A stretch of DNA of 46,927 nt, from assembly GCF_002115745.1 (NCBI RefSeq), contig NZ_JFKB01000025.1, positions 1-46,927 on the forward strand, written 5' to 3'. The stretch is from Thalassospira alkalitolerans (GTDB taxonomy: Bacteria; Pseudomonadota; Alphaproteobacteria; Rhodospirillales; Thalassospiraceae). This document shows, in pieces, positions 26,005 to 35,000 of this stretch. The notes below the pieces were generated by a model. The model had not been told where the DNA came from. It made no database searches and saw nothing but the letters and a program-made list of their open reading frames with translations. The position numbers and the translations under genes were made by a program. Within the stretch, counting starts at the first letter, position 1; every line of letters starts with the position of its first letter.

Positions 26005-26729
26005 TGTTCGCTTTTCATGCCGAGTTGCTGACGGAGCTGTCGCATGGTGCGGCGAAGCAGGCGGCGCATGGCTTCGCGGGCGTCGCCGGGTTCGCGCTGG
26101 CCGATGGCGTTGTAAACCGCCAGATGATCGGGCAGGGATTTGACATGCGCCTTTGGCCCGCCCGAAGACAGGCGGAAAGAGCCGATCAGGGCGGTTTCGA
26201 TCAACATGCCGAAGGATTTCATGAAATCATTGCCCGAGGCATCCAAAATGGCCTGATGGAAAGCCAGATCGGTCATATAGACCGCATCGGTGCCGAGTTC
26301 GGCATTTTCCATGCCGACATAGGCGGCCTCGATCGTGGCAAGCTGTTCTTCGGTGGCGCGTTCGGCGGCCATGGCGGCGGTATTGGGCTCGATAATCATG
26401 CGGGTTTCAAACAACCCGTATAAAAACGCCGGGTCGGGATCGGGGAAATGCCAGGACAGAACATCAGGGTCCAGCAGGTTCCAGCTTGTGCGCGGTTTAA
26501 CCCGCGTGCCGGTTTTGGGCCGACTTTCAATCAATCCCTTGGCCGACAGGATTTTGATCGCCTCGCGCAGGGCGGTGCGTGACACGTCAAGCGATTCACT
26601 TAAGGCAGCCTCGGTCGGCAGAACCTCGCCCGGGGCCAGTTTGCCCGAGACAATCCGTGCGCCCAGATCGTGCGCAACGATGCTGTGCAGGCTGCGTTTG
26701 GCATAGGTTCTCGACATGGACGACGACAT
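25980..26729 (-). CDS. FadR-subfamily GntR regulator of the sugar catabolic genes
   Basis: This 249-residue regulator has a winged HTH (residues about 10-75: LGARIVSGKLAPGEVLPTEAALSESLDVSRTALREAIKILSAKGLIESRPKTGTRV) and an FCD effector domain (LYGLFETRMIIEPNTAAMAAERATEEQ, DLAFHQAILDASGNDF, HLAVYNAI). I start at the ATG at 26729, preceded by GGAGGA; the frame is open a further 74 codons upstream, but that part is not regulator-like. A perfect 17-bp dyad 64 nt upstream (26793-26809) is a good autoregulatory operator. It is divergent from the dehydrogenase and AraD1-like genes and probably responds to a sugar acid. Confidence 0.93.
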   Translation of the reverse strand: MSSSMSRTYAKRSLHSIVAHDLGARIVSGKLAPGEVLPTEAALSESLDVSRTALREAIKILSAKGLIESRPKTGTRVKPRTSWNLLDPDVLSWHFPDPDPAFLYGLFETRMIIEPNTAAMAAERATEEQLATIEAAYVGMENAELGTDAVYMTDLAFHQAILDASGNDFMKSFGMLIETALIGSFRLSSGGPKAHVKSLPDHLAVYNAIGQREPGDAREAMRRLLRRTMRQLRQQLGMKSEHDWDVIGL

Positions 26730-26792
26730 TGGACTTCCTCCGGCGCGGTCTGTGGGAAGGCGACAGGTCAAGGGTGACCGCGCTCTGATATT

Positions 26793-26809
26793 ATTCATAT
26801 AATATGAAT
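26793..26809. promoter_or_regulatory. Predicted operator of the FadR-like regulator
   Basis: ATTCATAT-A-ATATGAAT is a perfect 8+1+8 palindrome 64-80 nt upstream of the regulator start, in an AT-rich stretch that can also hold the regulator's promoter. The regulator is the natural binder, by position. Confidence 0.6.
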
Positions 26810-26981
26810 TAATTTTTAGGGCAACTTCTGTGCGACCACCAATGCCTTGTGTTGCAACGCATATATTTATTTCGGTGGGTTTGTGCAGGCCCTGATTGTA
26901 GCCCGGTTGCCCCGCGTCCAAGGTGATTTTATATAGCCCAGTTATCGCCAAAGCGGAAGCAATGACTTTGGGGTTTGTCGC

Positions 26982-27009
26982 TTGACAGGGCGATACATCC
27001 TGCTAATTA
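26982..27009 (+). promoter_or_regulatory. Predicted promoter of the dehydrogenase/AraD1 operon
   Basis: TTGACA (26982-26987), a 16-nt spacer and TAATTA (27004-27009) give a good sigma-70-type promoter. It would produce a leader of about 350 nt before the SDR start at 27370. An ATTGT-N11-ACAAT dyad lies just downstream, around 27014-27034. A short ORF with a strong ribosome-binding site follows at 27065. Confidence 0.6.
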
Positions 27010-27064
27010 ATGTTATTGTATGAAGAATAAACAATGAAGAATAAAGCTGTCAGGAGGAAGCATC

Positions 27065-27100
27065 ATGTGCAGGACAAAGGATCATCCCGACCGGGGGTAG
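27065..27100 (+). CDS. Possible 11-codon leader ORF (or the start of a lost gene)
   Basis: A perfect AGGAGG (27052-27057) lies 7 nt before an ATG that opens an 11-codon ORF, MCRTKDHPDRG, ending in TAG at 27098-27100. The ribosome-binding site is the best in this region and has no other gene to serve. It lies in the transcribed leader of the SDR operon. It could be a regulatory leader peptide, or the relic of a first gene that was deleted. No function can be assigned. The rest of 27101-27369 shows no gene. Confidence 0.35.
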   Translation: MCRTKDHPDRG

Positions 27101-27369
27101 CGGCAAATCGGGCATTTGTTTGCCAGGCCATCCCGGATGATGAAATTTTTTTGCCTTGTTGCAATGCACCGGCCACAATCGGCCGTACCTTTTACCAGCT
27201 TTAATCATGATCTTATTGGTCCACCGGCGGGGTGTTTGCCGATGGACCGATCCGCCGACATCGTGATTGCGCCGTTTACCGGCGGATCGCGAGACAGAGC
27301 AGATGCAGACGAATAACGAACAGACGAATAGCGACCAGATCAAGACCAGATGACGGGAGAGAATTGACC

Positions 27370-28143
27370 ATGCCGGACCGCAAACCGACGACTTATACAA
27401 GCCTTGCCGATGCGTCGGTATTTATCACCGGTGGAGCATCGGGCATTGGCGAGGCGCTTGTCAGTGCCTTTGTCGCACAGGGGGCGAAGGTCGCCTTTGT
27501 CGATATCGCCGAGGATGCCGGTATCGCGCTTGTTGAAAAGCTTGGCAAGGATGCCAAACATACGCCGCTGTTTATCACATGCGATATTACCGATATTGCG
27601 GCCCTGCATAAGGCGATTGCCGATGCGGCCAAGGCGCATGGCCCGATCACGGCATTATTGAACAATGCCGCCAATGATACCCGCCATAAATGGCAGGATG
27701 TGACGCCGGAATATTGGGATGAACGCCAGGCGATTAATATCCGCCCGTCGTTTTTTGCCATTCAGGCAGTCGCCCCGATGATGCAAAAGGCCGGCGGCGG
27801 CGCGATTATCAATTTCGGCTCGGTCAGCTGGATGATGGGGCAGGGCGGGATGCCCGGCTATACCACGGCAAAGGCCGCCACCCATGGATTGACGCGCGGC
27901 ATGGCGCGTGACCTTGGCAAGGATGGCATTCGGGTTAATACGCTGGTGCCCGGCTGGGTCATGACGCAGCGCCAGCTTGACCTTTGGGTGGATGACGCCG
28001 CCGAGCGCGAAATAGACGAGCGTCAGTGCCTTAAAGACAGGGTAATGCCCGATGATATTGCCCGGATGGCGCTTTTCCTAAGCTCGGATGAAAGCCGCAT
28101 GGTGACGGCACAGAACTTTATTGTTGATGGCGGCTGGGTCTGA
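27370..28143 (+). CDS. Short-chain dehydrogenase/reductase, probable sugar 1-dehydrogenase
   Basis: This 257-residue NAD(P)-dependent oxidoreductase has the cofactor motif TGGASGIG (20-27), the NNA motif near 98-100 and the catalytic Ser151, Tyr164 and Lys168 in SVSWMMG and GYTTAK. The C-terminal phrases LVPGWVMTQRQ and NFIVDGGWV are typical of sugar dehydrogenases of the L-arabinose/galactose type. I start at the ATG at 27370 after GGGAGAGAA; an upstream extension of 46 codons has no support. Neighbouring transporter, mutarotase and AraD1-like genes suggest oxidation of an imported aldose to its lactone. The exact sugar is not known. Confidence 0.9.
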   Translation: MPDRKPTTYTSLADASVFITGGASGIGEALVSAFVAQGAKVAFVDIAEDAGIALVEKLGKDAKHTPLFITCDITDIAALHKAIADAAKAHGPITALLNNAANDTRHKWQDVTPEYWDERQAINIRPSFFAIQAVAPMMQKAGGGAIINFGSVSWMMGQGGMPGYTTAKAATHGLTRGMARDLGKDGIRVNTLVPGWVMTQRQLDLWVDDAAEREIDERQCLKDRVMPDDIARMALFLSSDESRMVTAQNFIVDGGWV

Positions 28144-28198
28144 TCGACGGATCGGAAGGGGCTGTTTTTCTTATGCCAAGAATATCAGGACGGATTAC

Positions 28199-29188
28199 AT
28201 GAGACTGGTTCAATACACAGATACTGCCGGGGCACAGCATGTTGCGATTGTCGAGGATGCCGATACCCTGATCCCGCTTGTCGGGGTTTCAACCACGCGC
28301 GAATTGGCAAATATTGCGATTTCATTGGCGGGCACCATGATGGATACCGCCAAGACCCACAAGGGCGATACGCGGATTGATTATAACGAGGTTGTCGAAA
28401 GCGGGCGTTTATTGCCGCCCGTTACCCATGCCGATCCGGCGCATTTCCTGGTTACCGGCACCGGTTTGACCCATTTGGGATCGGCATCGGCGCGCGCCAA
28501 TATGCATAAGGCCGATAACAAGGCCGCCGACGAAACGGATTCAATGAAAATGTTTCGCATGGGCGTTGAAGGCGGCAAGCCAAAACCCGGCGAACACGGC
28601 GTGCAGCCGGAATGGTTTTACAAGGGCGATGGATCGATTGTGGCCCATCCCGGCGCGGATATGCCCAGCCCGTCCTTTGCGCTTGATGGCAGCGAAGAAC
28701 CCGAAATTGCCGCGATTTACGTGATTGATCCCTATGGCAATCCGGCGCGGATCGGCTTTGCGATTGGCAATGAATTTTCCGATCATGTGACCGAACGCCA
28801 GAATTACCTTTATCTGGCGCATTCAAAATTGCGCGCCTGTTCGATGGGGCCGGAATTGCTTTTGGGCGATCTGCCCAGCCATGTCGAAGGCATGTCGCGG
28901 GTTTATCGCGATGGCAAGGTGATTTGGGAAAAACCGTTTGTTAGTGGCGAGGACAATATGTCTCACAGCTTGGCGAACCTTGAATACCATCATTTCAAAT
29001 ATGATTTGTTTTGCCGCCCGGGCGATGTGCATGCGCATTTCTTTGGCACGGCAACGCTGAGCTTTGCCGATGGCATTACAACGCAGGATGGCGATCAGTT
29101 TGAAATCGAGGCCGCCCCGTTTGGCCGTGCGCTGCGTAACCGGCTTAAAGTGCAGGCGGAACGCAAGGTGACGGTTAAGGCGATCTGA
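28199..29188 (+). CDS. FAH-fold protein of the AraD1/GguC family
   Basis: This 329-residue protein has a fumarylacetoacetate-hydrolase-type fold. The family signature includes FLVTGTGLTHLGSA, QPEWFYKGDGS, the metal-ligand region EEPEIAAIYVIDPYG, RIGFAIGNEFSDHVTERQNY and LAHSKLRACSMGPELLLG. The AraD1/GguC family is found in non-phosphorylative pentose and hexose pathways next to sugar ABC transporters; it likely acts on a 2-keto-3-deoxy sugar acid, by dehydration or related chemistry. It starts at the ATG at 28199, after AGGA. It is co-directional with the SDR gene 55 nt upstream, and a terminator at 29255-29285 ends the unit. Confidence 0.9.
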   Translation: MRLVQYTDTAGAQHVAIVEDADTLIPLVGVSTTRELANIAISLAGTMMDTAKTHKGDTRIDYNEVVESGRLLPPVTHADPAHFLVTGTGLTHLGSASARANMHKADNKAADETDSMKMFRMGVEGGKPKPGEHGVQPEWFYKGDGSIVAHPGADMPSPSFALDGSEEPEIAAIYVIDPYGNPARIGFAIGNEFSDHVTERQNYLYLAHSKLRACSMGPELLLGDLPSHVEGMSRVYRDGKVIWEKPFVSGEDNMSHSLANLEYHHFKYDLFCRPGDVHAHFFGTATLSFADGITTQDGDQFEIEAAPFGRALRNRLKVQAERKVTVKAI

Positions 29189-29254
29189 TCGGCAAGAGAC
29201 ACCAAGATTTTATCAAGGGGCAAAAGCCCTGTCTCCCTCCAGAGCGACCACTCC

Positions 29255-29285
29255 CCGGCTCAAGCAATTGGGCCGGTTTTTTTTT
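29255..29285 (+). terminator. Rho-independent terminator before the CRISPR array
   Basis: CCGGCTCAA (29255-29263) and TTGGGCCGG (29268-29276) form a 9-bp stem with one G-U pair and a GCAA tetraloop, followed by nine T residues. It ends the sugar operon only 17 nt before the first CRISPR repeat, leaving little room for a conventional leader promoter. Confidence 0.9.
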
Positions 29286-29302
29286 GTTTTCGGGGTGGGG
29301 GC

Positions 29303-30723
29303 ATTGCGGTTGGACCACAATTCTTCTTCTGCTAAAATCCGCTGCCAGACTGGCCGCGTCTCATGTCAGTTGCGGTTGGACCACAATTCTTCTTCTGCTA
29401 AAATTCAATCCCCTTTTTTGTATTGCATCCAATAGTTGCGGTTGGACCACAATTCTTCTTCTGCTAAAATGGCCTTCCAGCCGATCAAACGGTTGATCGT
29501 GTTGCGGTTGGACCACAATTCTTCTTCTGCTAAAATGCACTGATTGGATACTAGACACAATAGATGGTTGCGGTTGGACCACAATTCTTCTTCTGCTAAA
29601 ATATGAGTAATAACAGCACCACCGGCATATTTGTTGCGGTTGGACCACAATTCTTCTTCTGCTAAAATGGCTTAGAAGGTCGTTCGGCTTTTGCGCGAGT
29701 TGCGGTTGGACCACAATTCTTCTTCTGCTAAAATGGGGCGGCTATCATCATTGGCGGCCTGCCGGTTGCGGTTGGACCACAATTCTTCTTCTGCTAAAAT
29801 TTCGATCCGAGAAAGCTCCGCCTTCTTGTAGTTGCGGTTGGACCACAATTCTTCTTCTGCTAAAATAGCCCGATGAAACATAAGCGTTGCTGTGTTGTTG
29901 CGGTTGGACCACAATTCTTCTTCTGCTAAAATAGGAACTTCTGCCGGGGTTGATTGTGTTTGGTTGCGGTTGGACCACAATTCTTCTTCTGCTAAAATGA
30001 ATACATCGCGCTATATGGCGAGGACTTAGTTGCGGTTGGACCACAATTCTTCTTCTGCTAAAATTGATGTTCAGCACATCATAACCAGAATAAGTTGCGG
30101 TTGGACCACAATTCTTCTTCTGCTAAAATGTTGTATTCGCCAACGCCATCTTCGCCTGCGTTGCGGTTGGACCACAATTCTTCTTCTGCTAAAATGCGCA
30201 GAAAGGGCAGGAGCTTTCGACACTTGTTGCGGTTGGACCACAATTCTTCTTCTGCTAAAATGACCTTGCGCAGGAATACGGAGTTGACCCAGTTGCGGTT
30301 GGACCACAATTCTTCTTCTGCTAAAATGGTAAGATGGTCGTACATCACATTGTATGCGTTGCGGTTGGACCACAATTCTTCTTCTGCTAAAATGTTGTAT
30401 TCGCCAACGCCATCTTCGCCTGCGTTGCGGTTGGACCACAATTCTTCTTCTGCTAAAATGCGCAGAAAGGGCAGGAGCTTTCGACACTTGTTGCGGTTGG
30501 ACCACAATTCTTCTTCTGCTAAAATGACCTTGCGCAGGAATACGGAGTTGACCCAGTTGCGGTTGGACCACAATTCTTCTTCTGCTAAAATGGCAGCCCG
30601 ATGGGCCTTAAGGCCGAGACTGTTGCGGTTGGACCACAATTCTTCTTCTGCTAAAATGTCACATCACCAATCACAGAAAAACCAAAAGTTGCGGTTGGAC
30701 CACAATTCTTCTTCTGCTAAAAT
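29303..30723 (+). CRISPR. Type II-C CRISPR array: 22 repeats of 36 bp, 21 spacers
   Basis: The repeat starts GTTGCGGTTGGACC and ends TTCTGCTAAAAT, 36 bp long. All copies look identical, except that the first (29303-29338) begins with A instead of G. The period is 66 bp: 20 spacers are 30 nt and spacer 12 (30065-30093) is 29 nt. Spacers 13, 14 and 15 (30130-30159, 30196-30225, 30262-30291) recur as spacers 17, 18 and 19 (30394-30423, 30460-30489, 30526-30555). The orientation, with repeat starting GTTG and ending TAAAAT, matches type II crRNAs transcribed on the plus strand, towards the cas genes. Each repeat holds TTGGAC-N17-TAAAAT with an extended -10 TGC, so each can act as a promoter, as in Neisseria meningitidis II-C arrays. 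Spacer sources cannot be told without a search. Confidence 0.98.
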
Positions 30724-30732
30724 AGCCTTTGG

Positions 30733-30760
30733 AAAAGCCCCTGATTTCAGGGGCTTTTTT
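30733..30760. terminator. Terminator after the last CRISPR repeat
   Basis: AAAAGCCCCTGA (30733-30744) and TCAGGGGCTTTT (30747-30758) pair with a minimal loop and a T run to 30760. It ends plus-strand array transcripts 10 nt after the last repeat. Its A-rich 5' arm gives a U tract on the other strand, so it can also end the cas9-cas1-cas2 message. Confidence 0.9.
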
Positions 30761-30797
30761 GCGTGTTTGACAGGGCAAAAACCGGTATTTTCAGGTG

Positions 30798-31124
30798 TCA
30801 GAACAGTTCGAACTGGCCGGGATTTTTTCGTGAATCCTGTTTTGTTCTTCCGGTGTAAGAAACGATGTTTTCATATTGTTTGTCGGTAAAATACAAAATA
30901 TCGACTTTGCCGCCACTGGGCAGTTTGGTTCGGACCTTGCGGGTTATGCTTTCGGATTGTTCCTTGCCTGCACAAAACCGCAGATAGACTGAAAATTGTG
31001 CCATTTCAAAACCAAGATCAAGCAAATGGGTGCGAAAGCCGGTTGCGGCCTTGCGTTCCTTTTTGGTCATCACCGGCAAGTCAAACAACACCATGATCCA
31101 CATCATCCGATATCCCGATAGCAT
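30798..31124 (-). CDS. cas2: CRISPR-associated endoribonuclease-fold protein Cas2
   Basis: This 108-residue protein has the Cas2 ferredoxin-like fold pattern: first beta strand WIMVLFDLPVMTKKERKAATGFR with the conserved Asp after LF, then FEMAQFSVYLRFC, and KVDILYFTDKQYENIVSYTG. With Cas1 it forms the spacer-integration complex. It starts 2 nt after the cas1 stop. A start at the internal MMWIMVLFD (residue 7) is equally plausible and gives the usual 102 or so residues. It is the last gene of the minus-strand cas operon and faces the array. Confidence 0.95.
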   Translation of the reverse strand: MLSGYRMMWIMVLFDLPVMTKKERKAATGFRTHLLDLGFEMAQFSVYLRFCAGKEQSESITRKVRTKLPSGGKVDILYFTDKQYENIVSYTGRTKQDSRKNPGQFELF

Positions 31125-31126
31125 GA

Positions 31127-32038
31127 TCAGCCCAATTCAAGCGGCAGGGGGGCAAGAGGCAGCGTAAGTTTTTCGATGTCGCCCAGATAGCATTGCGCCA
31201 GTGACCCGGCGAGGCGATGTAGGCATTGCATGACCGGGGATGCCCCGGCATCGGTTGGCAGATCATGGGCGGTTATGGTCGCCATAAGCCGTTTTGTATC
31301 GCTGTCGAGGTCAAAATCAGCGTCGTCCGTGTGATGTGCACAGTGGCGAAAGACAATCAGATCGACAATCGGACGAAAGGGTTCGATCAGATCATCAACC
31401 AAATTCATTGGATTGACTGTGCTGCGATGATGCAGGCCAAGAGAGGGATGTAACCCCGCCGCCAGCGTTGCCCGTGCGGTGGCGGCCCGCAGGACGGCAT
31501 AGCCATAATTTAACATGGCATTGGGGCCACTGCCGAACCGGTCCCGGCGAAAGTCATTGCCAAACATCAATTGCCAATACCGTTGGGCGGCCTGGGCTTC
31601 GATATTGTCGGGGTCGCCGGATTTAACCTGGCGGATTAAGGACCCGACCGGCACATGCGGTTTGCCAAGGGTTTGCAGTACAGCGGCCTGGGCTTCGATT
31701 TTGGCTTGAACCAATTGTTTCCACAGCCGGTTTTTCATTGATTTTGATGCGTCGGCCTGTGCCATGATGCGTTTGGATTGCTGGTGATGGGCATTTGCCG
31801 CCATCAGATAGCCAATCGGCATGTGGTTGGGGCCGCATAATACGACCGGTACGGATCGTTCGGCCAGTTTGGCGATCAGATTGTTGGAATAGGTCAGGCC
31901 ATGGGCGGAACAGATCAGTGCGCCAATATCATCAAGCGGTACTCGACCGATGACATCATTGCCGGATCGGATTTCCATTGATCCGCGTGCGACCGCCAGA
32001 TGGCGGTCATCACTGGCGATTTCAATAATACGGTCCAT
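31127..32038 (-). CDS. cas1: CRISPR-associated integrase Cas1 (type II)
   Basis: This 303-residue protein catalyses spacer integration. The predicted metal ligands are Glu147 (DNIEAQAAQRYW), His204 (LGLHHRST) and Glu219 (NLVDDLIEPFRP), which align in spacing with the catalytic triad of type II Cas1 (E149/H205/E220 in S. pyogenes). Its ATG overlaps the cas9 stop codon by one base (TAATG), so it is translationally coupled. All key residues are present, so adaptation is probably functional. Confidence 0.97.
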   Translation of the reverse strand: MDRIIEIASDDRHLAVARGSMEIRSGNDVIGRVPLDDIGALICSAHGLTYSNNLIAKLAERSVPVVLCGPNHMPIGYLMAANAHHQQSKRIMAQADASKSMKNRLWKQLVQAKIEAQAAVLQTLGKPHVPVGSLIRQVKSGDPDNIEAQAAQRYWQLMFGNDFRRDRFGSGPNAMLNYGYAVLRAATARATLAAGLHPSLGLHHRSTVNPMNLVDDLIEPFRPIVDLIVFRHCAHHTDDADFDLDSDTKRLMATITAHDLPTDAGASPVMQCLHRLAGSLAQCYLGDIEKLTLPLAPLPLELG

Positions 32039-35000
32039 TATCCGTCCTCTGGCGTATCGCCGCGCAGCTTGCCCAAGGGATCGACAAACAGTTTTCGGGC
32101 GCGGCGTTTGCGAAGGGCGTCACCGGAACAATAAGTATATTTAAACGGATCGTCCTTGTCGCGGTTGCGGCTGTCGGTATTGGCTTCATGGTGGCGGGTA
32201 AGGGTGATCATGCCAGACGATAATTGGACCACTTTGCAAACGGTCATTGTGCCGTCGATGTCAACCATCAACATATCGTCGCGGAACAGGCGCATGACCC
32301 GGCGAGCGGTTGGAAAATTGCGTTGCCATTGCGGGGTGAATCCGGGTTGCACGGCATCAAAGCGCGATATTATTTCGTCGCCCCATTTGCCATCCGGGCG
32401 CTGATAGATTTCAGCACACAGATTGCCGTCGCCTTTGTATCCTTTATAGACCTTGCCCGCGCGGTCATGGATCGGGATGACCGATAGTTTGGTTTCAACG
32501 CGCACGCGCTTTGTGCCGGTTTGGACCGACCAGTTGCGCAGGGCATCCTTGAATGGCGCCCCTGCACCGGTATCGGCAACGGCATCCACAAGACTTTGGC
32601 GGATGGTCAGATCGCGGATGGTTTCAATATCCTTTTTTGAGCCAAAGGACATGACATCCTTGCGGGTGACAACAGTTGAAATGCCCTTGGCATTGGTTTC
32701 CACAATGCCATAGGCGGTATCATTATGAAGGGCACCGGGGGTTGCGGCCCCGTGTCGATGACCGGGAACAAAACCGGCATCAGGTTTGTGCGATACGATG
32801 ATTTCATCGACTTTGTGGCGCACTTTTTCGCGAAAATCGGCAAAAGGTTCGGGCATATCAGCGATGATACGGTCGAGGTCTTCGGCCTCGGCGATGGCGG
32901 CAGCGCGGGAAATGCGGTTTAAAATGCCCCGGTCGGTAACGCCGATGACGATGGCATCAATGGCGTGGTGACGGTGATCGTCGCGGTTTTTGGTGGCATT
33001 GCCGGTCGACAGAATGCTTTCAAGGCCCCAATGACGGCGCAGCCATGCGGTCAGACGGCCCGGTGTCACCCAAACCGCGTTCGGATCACAGATTTTCGAT
33101 ACATATTCCCGCGCGATACGGCTTAGATATTGGGTGTCGGTTAATTGCCGATCCAGAAAATCGCCATCACGTTCAAGGCGTTCCATCGCATCGGGGGCAA
33201 AACGCCATGATTTGTTATGGGGCAGACGTGCCCCGCGGGTGGCGATTTCGGCCCAGTCATAACCGGTTTCGCCATCGCGCCCGAAGGCTTCCCATGGGGT
33301 TCTGTTGCCTTTTGCCCGGTTAGCCCCGCGAAGACATAAGGTTTTATTGGCCGGGCTGTTATCAAGCGAGCGTGAAAAAGGCAGGATATGTTCAATTTCG
33401 ATTTCGGGGGAAAACAGCCGTGATATTGAAATGTTTTCGCCGGAAAACGGGCAGGAGCGCGCGGCAATATTATGTTCGTCAAGTTCGTCCCAAAGGCGCA
33501 GGCGCAGCATGTTTTCGCCGTTTATGGCAATGCCGAGTTCCTGCAATTTGGTGCGGCGTTGATCGTTTTTATCCTGATTTTTCTTTTGCTGTTTGTTGAT
33601 TTCGTCGCGTTTGGCCTTGCTTTGTTTCAGGTCGCGGGCGATTTCCAATACGACCTGATCGGGATGCCCGTATCGGGCAATCAGGGCATTGATCACATGG
33701 CGCAATTGATTAAGCGCGATATGGACCGTTGGGTTGGCGATTTTGCCGTAGCGTTTTTCGGGATTGTCACTTTCACCATCGCCAAAGGCAACGTGGCGTT
33801 CAAGGGCGATACCGTAATAGGGCAGTTCATCCAGAATTTCGCCATCGGGCAGCAAGGCGTGGTCATATCCGGCCTTTTTGCAGGCCAGATCATAGGGAAG
33901 ATGATCATCGCGCATAATTTCGACAAGGGTTTCAAGGGCTGTTTTACCCAGTCGTGAATAGCCATCGGGGATTTTGGCATCGGCGATGGCTTCGCATTTG
34001 GTGCGATCAAATCCGAAACGATTGTGCAGGGTTTCGATCAGGATTTCTTCGTTTTCTTCGTGGATCAGTTTATCGACAATTTCGGTTTGATCGGCCATGG
34101 ACATATCGCGCCATTTGGGACCGAAATATTTGGGGGTGCCAAGGATGGCAGCGGTCAAGTCGCCTTTGACATCGGTTTGTTTTTCGGTTTCATGGGAAAA
34201 GGTAAATTCCGATCCGATGCCGATGGTCTTGCGGATTGCCTTAAAGGTCAGTTTCGGTTTTGCCAAAAGGGCGCGATAGAGCAATGTGCGTTGGTCACGA
34301 TCCAGCGGGTGCCGAACAAGACCGGCATCAATCAGGCGCAAATCACCAACAAATTGTAAAATACGAAAATGCTGCACGATGGGCATTGCGGTTGGCAGGC
34401 GGCGTTCGGCATTGTTGAACGTGCATTTACCGACATCGGGTGTTTTGAGTTTGCGTTGAAAGAAAATCGTATCGTGGATTTTTTCACGTGCATCGGCGGT
34501 TAAAATATCCGGGTGAAACGCGGCTTGGGCATCCCACAGTTGATCGAATTCATCGGCGATCGCATCGCGCGAGGGATAAAAATCGTAATAGGCCTTGGCC
34601 CCTTCGCCGCGCACTTTGGCGCGGACCGATTGGGGGGCGGTATCGGCAGCGGGGGTTTGGTTTGCCTGATGGTGGCGGTGTTGCAATTCACCAAGGGTAC
34701 GGCATCCTTCGGCCTTTAAGGCATCTTGCAGATTTTTCATGCCGATTTTGGTGATGCCGGAATCGTCATTGCCCCGGTCGGTTTTACGATTGGATTTAAA
34801 TCCGCGCCGCTGGTTAAGGTGGAATAATGCCCGGCCAAGATGATGCGGATGCAACGCATCATCCAGACCGGTTGCACGCAGGGCATAGGGATCAAGGTGT
34901 TCAAGTTGCTTTTGTCCGTCGCGATCCGAGGGCATCAGGCCAAAGGTCACGAGGCGGCCCATCAATTCATCGCGGCGTTTCAGATAACGGTCGCGACGAC

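Noticed and set aside
25686..26143. Possible small proteins after yjfF
   Set aside because: No ribosome-binding site, odd composition and overlap with the convergent regulator gene and its repeated 3' end.
29284..30639. Open frames through the array giving repeated motifs such as FSRRRIVVQPQ or CGWTTILLLLK
   Set aside because: They are translations of the CRISPR repeat in several frames. The 66-bp period is a multiple of three, which keeps frames open by chance.
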